This document shows, in pieces, positions 59,498 to 64,000 of a stretch of DNA of 64,000 nt. The DNA is taken from contig CANIQT010000001.1 of assembly GCA_947469885.1 (NCBI GenBank), positions 124,001-188,000 of the forward strand, written 5' to 3'. The DNA is from Bacteroidota bacterium (GTDB lineage Bacteria; Bacteroidota; Bacteroidia; 2-12-FULL-35-15). Position numbers and translations under genes: made by a program. The notes under the pieces are model-generated. The model worked only from the letters and a program-made list of their open reading frames with translations. It did no database searches and was not told where the DNA came from. Numbering within the stretch: the first letter of the stretch is position 1; every line of letters begins with the position of its first letter.

Positions 59498-61603
59498 ATG
59501 CGAGCGAACAAACTACTTTTTTTCTTCCTGTTTCTTTCTTCAGGCAACATTTTAGCCCAGGAAATAATAAAAGATTCTATTCCGAAATTGGTTGACTTGA
59601 GCGAAGTGGTAGTAACTGCTACACTTACCGAACAAAAGAGCAACACCGTTCCTGTTCCAGTAACCGTTATTACTTCAGAAGAAATTAAGGCAGGAGGCCT
59701 TGTAAAACTTACTGATGCAATTGCTGAATTAAACGGAGCTGCAGTCACAAATTATTTCGGAAATGGATTGCAACTTCGCGGGCTAGACCCGGCTTACACT
59801 TTAATATTAATAGACAATGAGCCTGTAATAGGTCGTATCAGCGGCACTTTTGATTTAGACAGAATTGCAATTGATGATGTGGAACGCATTGAAATACTGC
59901 GTGGTCCTGCATCTGCACTTTATGGTAGCGAAGCCCTTGCAGGAGTTGTAAACATCATTACTAAAAAACCAGCCCAAGGTTTTCAGACAGAAACGAATGC
60001 AGGTTATGGAAGCAACGGAACACAAACTATTTCGGAAAGTATTAGCAACAATAAAGGAAAGTTTTCTTCTAAACTTTACATGAACGGATTTCATACTTCG
60101 GGATACGACCTCGACAAAGCTACGCTTTACAACTCAGGCAGCGAAAACACCAATGGCACTGTGCAGGCAAAAATAAGTTATCTGTTGAATCATAAAATTT
60201 TACTTTCGCTCAACAGTCGTTATTATCGAGAGCTTATTTTCAATCAAGACCGATTTACCACCGACAGAGGGTTACAGGATTTTAATTTGTATGACAATAC
60301 TGAAGAGTTTTCGGTTACTCCTGTCTTAAAATTATATTGTAAAAATAATGCTTCCCTTTCTTTTACCAATCATTACACGCTTTACAATTATCATTCTCAA
60401 GTAAAATATGCTGATGGTGGCGAAGTTTATTACAATGATATTTTTCGTCAACAACTTTATAAACCTGAATTAATTTTTGATAAAAAGTTTAAAAAGAATT
60501 ACCAGCTCACCAGTGGTGCAGGGTATTCGGGAGAAAATATTTCTACCAACCGATATGCCGAAGATAAATTTCAATACACTATTTTTCTTTTTGCACAAGC
60601 ACAGGCAACATTCTTTAAAAAAATTATAATTATCGGTGGATTGCGAATGGATAACTCCAGTGTTTATGGCAATCATTTTAGCCCTAAAATTTCAGCACAG
60701 TATTCACCGATTGAAAAAATAAGGTTCATTGCCTCGTGGGGAACAGGATTCAAATCGCCCGACTTCCGGCAGTTGTATCTCAACTTTAATAACGGTGTGG
60801 TAGGCTATAGTGTGTTTGGTTCTGAGGAACTATCAACTGAACTTGCTTCGCTCACTCAAGCTGGACAAATTGAAAGCATTCTTGTAAATGAAAATGAATT
60901 GGGTAAACTGAAACCTGAAACTTCAAATACGTTTGATTTTGTGATAGAAATAAAACCTTTTAAAAATATTTTCCTTTCGGTGAATGCTTTCCGAAACGAC
61001 ATCAGTGATATGATAGAAACAAAAGCAGTGGCACAAAAGAAAAACGGACAATACGTTTACAGTTATGTAAATCTCAATCGTGTGTTCACACAAGGTTTTC
61101 AGGGTGATATAAAATATGATTTAAATAAAATATTTAATGTTTCTGTTGGTTATCAATACCTGGAAGCTAAAGACAAACAAGTGGTAGAAGATTTGAACGA
61201 TGGTAAAATTTATGCCCACGATTCTCAAACTTTAATTTCATATAAAGTGCGTCCTACTCAGTATGGTGGTTTGTTCAACCGTTCCCGTCATTCGGGGAAT
61301 ATTAAATTTAGTTATGATAACAAACGCTATAAATGGAATACTTCATTACGCTACATCTATCGTGGAAGATATGGTTACACTGACAAAAACGGAAGCGGAA
61401 TTTTGGATGCTCCATACGAATATGTGAATGATTATGGACTTCTGAATTTTTCAATTACTAAATTTTTTACGGATAATCTTTCAGTTCAGGCAAGCATCAA
61501 TAATTTGTTAGGCTACACCAATCCTGAATATATTCCATCAATTTCGGGTCGAACTTTTTTAATTACCATTCATTTTAATTTTAATAAACAAAACAAACAA
61601 TAA
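59498..61603 (+). CDS. TonB-dependent outer-membrane receptor
   Basis: 701 residues. Signal peptide (NKLLFFFLFLSSGNILAQE). A TonB-box-like DLSEVVVTATLTEQ is near residue 31. The plug domain covers about 50-160 (VPVTVITSEEIKAGGLVKLT, RGPASALYGSEALAGVVNII). The rest is a 22-strand barrel ending in an aromatic-rich strand (GRTFLITIHFNFNKQ). It is 19 bases before an HmuY-like lipoprotein gene; in Porphyromonas, HmuR and HmuY form a haem uptake pair. Haem is the likely substrate, by context only. Cobalamin-type receptors share this layout. Confidence 0.92.
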   Translation: MRANKLLFFFLFLSSGNILAQEIIKDSIPKLVDLSEVVVTATLTEQKSNTVPVPVTVITSEEIKAGGLVKLTDAIAELNGAAVTNYFGNGLQLRGLDPAYTLILIDNEPVIGRISGTFDLDRIAIDDVERIEILRGPASALYGSEALAGVVNIITKKPAQGFQTETNAGYGSNGTQTISESISNNKGKFSSKLYMNGFHTSGYDLDKATLYNSGSENTNGTVQAKISYLLNHKILLSLNSRYYRELIFNQDRFTTDRGLQDFNLYDNTEEFSVTPVLKLYCKNNASLSFTNHYTLYNYHSQVKYADGGEVYYNDIFRQQLYKPELIFDKKFKKNYQLTSGAGYSGENISTNRYAEDKFQYTIFLFAQAQATFFKKIIIIGGLRMDNSSVYGNHFSPKISAQYSPIEKIRFIASWGTGFKSPDFRQLYLNFNNGVVGYSVFGSEELSTELASLTQAGQIESILVNENELGKLKPETSNTFDFVIEIKPFKNIFLSVNAFRNDISDMIETKAVAQKKNGQYVYSYVNLNRVFTQGFQGDIKYDLNKIFNVSVGYQYLEAKDKQVVEDLNDGKIYAHDSQTLISYKVRPTQYGGLFNRSRHSGNIKFSYDNKRYKWNTSLRYIYRGRYGYTDKNGSGILDAPYEYVNDYGLLNFSITKFFTDNLSVQASINNLLGYTNPEYIPSISGRTFLITIHFNFNKQNKQ

Positions 61604-61622
61604 CTAAAACAAAAACCAAATT

Positions 61623-62234
61623 ATGAAAAAACAATTTAAAACAATTATGATGTTGGCTGCATTGCCATTAGTGTTTACAGCCTGTAAAAAAGACAACGAA
61701 GAAAATGTTCAACCTGCTACTGTTAGCGGACTGGAGGTAAAATCAGCTTCCAACATTTTTGCGAACGACCCAAATGGGCATTACACTTTTTTCAGTTTAC
61801 GAACAAATTCTATTGTTCCTCTTGCTGATTCGGCAACCAACTTATGGGATGTTGCTTTTTATTCAACAAAGATTTTGACAAATGGAGGAACTAGTGGAAT
61901 AGGTATGGGTGGAGGAGCACTTATGCTACAATCGTTCGACAATGTAACCTCAGCTCCTGCTGATAATTTAATTTTGACTGACAATACCACTGCTGCACTT
62001 GCTATACCAACAGGCTCTGGAAACGGATGGTATGTTTATGATGGTGTAAGTAATATTATCAATCCTATTGCAGGAAGAACACTGGTAATCAGAACTGCTG
62101 ATGGCAAATTTGCGAAAATGGAAATATTAAATTACTATCAAAATGCTCCCGCTGTTCCCACATCGGCTGATGTTTCACGTTATTACAAGTTTCGTTTTTC
62201 GATTCAAACGGATGGTACCAGAAATCTGAAATAA
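61623..62234 (+). CDS. HmuY family haem-binding lipoprotein
   Basis: 203 residues. Lipoprotein signal with LPLVFTAC (Cys21). The HmuY fold is shown by NLWDVAFYSTKILTNGGTSG, GWYVYDGVSNIINPIAGRTL, VIRTADGKFAKMEILNYYQN and VSRYYKFRFSIQTDG. HmuY of Porphyromonas is an outer-membrane haemophore that passes haem to HmuR. The TonB receptor gene lies 19 bases upstream on the same strand. Axial haem ligands cannot be placed with certainty. Confidence 0.88.
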   Translation: MKKQFKTIMMLAALPLVFTACKKDNEENVQPATVSGLEVKSASNIFANDPNGHYTFFSLRTNSIVPLADSATNLWDVAFYSTKILTNGGTSGIGMGGGALMLQSFDNVTSAPADNLILTDNTTAALAIPTGSGNGWYVYDGVSNIINPIAGRTLVIRTADGKFAKMEILNYYQNAPAVPTSADVSRYYKFRFSIQTDGTRNLK

Positions 62235-62267
62235 AAAAAAGAGCATAATTTTTATGCTCTTTTTTTT
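62233..62267. terminator. Bidirectional intrinsic terminator
   Basis: AAAAAAAAGAGCAT (62233-62246) pairs with ATGCTCTTTTTTTT (62254-62267), with a short A/T loop. It lies directly between the convergent HmuY-like and lipoprotein genes and serves both. Confidence 0.88.
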
Positions 62268-62724
62268 ATTTTATTTCAAAGTTAATTATTCCATTTCTTT
62301 TTTTGAAATACCTGTCAAAACTTGATGGAAGTATTTTTATGGCAGTATGGTTTTGAATTATTTCTAATTCTTTAAGATTAAAACTTCGACCGTTAATAAA
62401 ATATTGGTCGAAAGCGGAGTAATGTTCATTACTTAATTCCCCAAAAATAAGCGTGTAATGAGGAGGAATAGTTAGTTTAAAACCATATTGAGAAGTATCA
62501 GCATCTATAGGGATTTGCTGAGCGTTCCAGTCTATTTCGTTAGAAGAATTTAATTTGTATAAAAGGGGGTGATTGTTGAAAATCGAAAAACCTTTTTCAT
62601 CTTCATTCAGTTTGTAATCAACAATTAAGTCTGATTGACTGAGGTTACTGATAACAAAATATTCCTGCCAAGAGCAACTTGTGAGGCACATGATGATTGT
62701 GGATAACAAAAATATTCTAATCAT
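62266..62724 (-). CDS. Lipoprotein of unknown function
   Basis: 152 residues. Lipoprotein signal IRIFLLSTIIMCLTSC (Cys17). The mature part is beta-rich (YFVISNLSQSDLIVDYKLNE, YGFKLTIPPHYTLIFGELSN) and ends FKKRNGIINFEI. No known family. Its start overlaps the end of the YdeI-like gene by 8 bases, so the two are coupled. Confidence 0.68.
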   Translation of the reverse strand: MIRIFLLSTIIMCLTSCSWQEYFVISNLSQSDLIVDYKLNEDEKGFSIFNNHPLLYKLNSSNEIDWNAQQIPIDADTSQYGFKLTIPPHYTLIFGELSNEHYSAFDQYFINGRSFNLKELEIIQNHTAIKILPSSFDRYFKKRNGIINFEIK

Positions 62725-63295
62725 CTAATCCTTTTCCATTAAGTATTTGTTTCACACATTTTTCAACTCTCGACTCCCGGGTTTTTGATTGTTTTGGTTG
62801 AGAAAAATGAAGCAAGTAAGCTCTTTGTCTTCCCGGAGTCAATGCTTCAAAAGCAGTTTTCAGGCCCGGAGTTTTATCAAATTTATTTTGAAATTCTTCC
62901 GCCATTTTAAATTCTGTTGGTTTTTTCAATTCCACTTTCAAGCCTGCTTTTTCCACTTCAATGGCTTCATAAATATAAGCTTTCAGGATGGATTTCCTTT
63001 TTACTATTTCGCCAATATTGGTAAATCTCATTTGTCGGGCTGCCTGCACATTCTCAGTTTGCTGAATCAAAATGCCTTTTGCATCCTTCAACAAAACACC
63101 TTTGAAAAACAAAACTGCACAATATTCCTTAAACACATGTATCAAAACAATGTTACTTTTTTGAAACGTGTAGCACGGGCATCCCCACTTCAATTCTTCA
63201 GCAAGTCCGCAGTCGAGAACAATTGTTCTTAATTGTTTAATTTCATTCTGCCACTTTTCGTTTTTAGTAAAATACCAATCTACTTTGGGATTCAT
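62717..63295 (-). CDS. YdeI/OmpD-associated family protein (DUF1801 plus OmdA)
   Basis: 192 residues, soluble. The N-terminal DUF1801 part has WQNEIKQLRTIVLDCGLAEE, LKWGCPCYTFQKSNIVLIHV and CAVLFFKGVLLKDAKGIL. The C-terminal OmdA-like part has PTEFKMAEEFQNKFDKTPGL, FEALTPGRQRAYLLHFSQPK, QSKTRESRVEKCVKQILNGK, the usual end of this family. The function is not established; relatives are common in soil Bacteroidota. It is followed by a lipoprotein gene with an 8-base overlap. Confidence 0.9.
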   Translation of the reverse strand: MNPKVDWYFTKNEKWQNEIKQLRTIVLDCGLAEELKWGCPCYTFQKSNIVLIHVFKEYCAVLFFKGVLLKDAKGILIQQTENVQAARQMRFTNIGEIVKRKSILKAYIYEAIEVEKAGLKVELKKPTEFKMAEEFQNKFDKTPGLKTAFEALTPGRQRAYLLHFSQPKQSKTRESRVEKCVKQILNGKGLDD

Positions 63296-63309
63296 AAAAT
63301 CATTTATTA

Positions 63310-63867
63310 TTAGTTGCTTATTTTTTTGATTTCATTGTCGGTTAAAAAATGAACATCCCGAAAATCGGATGTTCCATTGCCTCCTGTCAAAAAACGGAAT
63401 CCCGCCACTGTGTCTTTTGTTGTTTGAACTATTTGAATTACAATTATTATTTCGTCTTTCTTAGAATAAGGAGAATACCAGGTAGCCAGTTTTGGTAACA
63501 TCATATTATAAGGTTTGGCATCAGGTGTTTTAAATTTGTCGTAATAAATAAGCGATGTCCCATTTTCTATTTCTTCAAATGTAGGAAGCCTAGCATTCAC
63601 CACTGGTACCTTGTTCCACGATTGTATATCAACTGCCGGAAACCCTCTCACATTATCAGGACAATACCACCCGCTGTTTGGCGATTTGCCACTTTGCAGG
63701 TTAAAATCATCTTGCATGGCAAGTGCTCTTTCTGCTCGCAGATTTCGTGTTGTAGCCAAACTGTCTTTCCAGCGCTTTTCAGAAGTTGCCATTTGTTCAT
63801 CACTTTTTCCGCACGACATAAGCACCAATAGTGCAATTGTTGCAAATAAACCTGTTAGTTTTCTCAT
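63310..63867 (-). CDS. Lipoprotein of unknown function
   Basis: 185 residues. Lipoprotein signal TGLFATIALLVLMSC (Cys19). A helical, charged stretch (TSEKRWKDSLATTRNLRAER) comes next, then a beta-rich part with GWYCPDNVRGFPAVDIQSWN and GFRFLTGGNGTSDFRDVHFL. No family recognised. It lies 14 bases before the YdeI-like gene on the same strand, so the last three genes probably form one operon. The 133 bases after it (63868-64000) hold nothing I can support. Confidence 0.7.
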   Translation of the reverse strand: MRKLTGLFATIALLVLMSCGKSDEQMATSEKRWKDSLATTRNLRAERALAMQDDFNLQSGKSPNSGWYCPDNVRGFPAVDIQSWNKVPVVNARLPTFEEIENGTSLIYYDKFKTPDAKPYNMMLPKLATWYSPYSKKDEIIIVIQIVQTTKDTVAGFRFLTGGNGTSDFRDVHFLTDNEIKKISN

Positions 63868-64000
63868 TTCATTCTTGTTTTAAATTATTTGTATTCTCGA
63901 AACAAAAATAGTTCTAATTTAAAAGCAATGTTGTTAATGAGTTGTTATTGTTTAAGTGTTTTTTTATATTTAGCCCTTGTACCAAAGATCACGGAGTAAA

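Noticed and set aside
1..64000. tRNA or rRNA genes
   Set aside because: No stretch with tRNA-like T-arm sequence or rRNA identity was noticed by eye; a covariance search could still find one.

Overview
The window comes from the chromosome of a Bacteroidota bacterium, probably a free-living or uncultured lineage near Chitinophagales, Sphingobacteriales or Flavobacteriales; the order is a guess. The evidence is mixed but consistent. There is an lpxC-fabZ fusion followed by lpxA, a DUF3098 protein before uppP, and the type IX secretion (T9SS) regulator PorX. Several secreted proteins end in T9SS sorting domains, there is an HmuY/TonB haem pair, and promoter-like TAnnTTTG boxes are common. The DNA is AT-rich and Shine-Dalgarno sites are weak. 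No rRNA, tRNA, CRISPR array, transposase or prophage was seen.

Layout. 1-1.4 kb: a partial unknown gene, a repeat-filled spacer and an unknown gene. 1.5-6.4 kb: a stand-alone DnaA domain-IV protein, DUF3098-uppP-truB, an acyltransferase and ogt. 6.4-12.5 kb: a fadN-fadA-fadE beta-oxidation operon behind a secreted protein. 12.7-20.3 kb: three large surface or secreted proteins on the minus strand. 20.3-21.9 kb: a repeat island around an F420H2:NADP-oxidoreductase-like gene. 21.9-28.2 kb: gatC, plsC, a polyprenyl synthase, a sugar epimerase, rfbA and an MMPL/RND exporter. 28.4-35.6 kb: a tandem Usp, an ABC ATPase, lpxA, lpxC-fabZ, an HD hydrolase, porX and tsaE. 35.6-43.8 kb: a 1385-residue T9SS type-B protein, a 1.2-kb gene-free repeat island and two tandem T9SS type-A paralogues. 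44-50.8 kb: an ABC-F ATPase, a ChaN-like protein, a siaB-siaC pair, a T9SS SGNH hydrolase and a DEAD-box helicase. 50.8-59.3 kb: a MASE1/PAS histidine kinase with a small protein and a response regulator, dnaX, a class-V aminotransferase, an APC permease and a lipoprotein. 59.5-63.9 kb: a TonB receptor with an HmuY-like lipoprotein, then three small genes.

How the genes fit together. Envelope building dominates: lipid A (lpxC-fabZ, lpxA), undecaprenyl carrier recycling (uppP), polyprenyl chains, nucleotide sugars and phospholipid acylation. Secreted T9SS cargo sits beside the T9SS regulator porX. Signalling is represented by PorX, the SiaB/SiaC kinase-substrate pair and a phytochrome-type RR/HK cassette.

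The least-explained content is non-coding. Three gene-free islands (about 322-505, 20441-20724, 40284-40575) hold degenerate tandem arrays with a 21-bp or 42-bp period. In two of them the units are mini-palindromes whose stems vary in a compensatory way. A dispersed hairpin (GTTGTTGGTG-N4-CACCAACAAC) accompanies two of the islands. A separate set of short word-like repeats fills intergenic spacers and also enters reading frames in frame, including those of TruB, DnaX and T9SS sorting domains.
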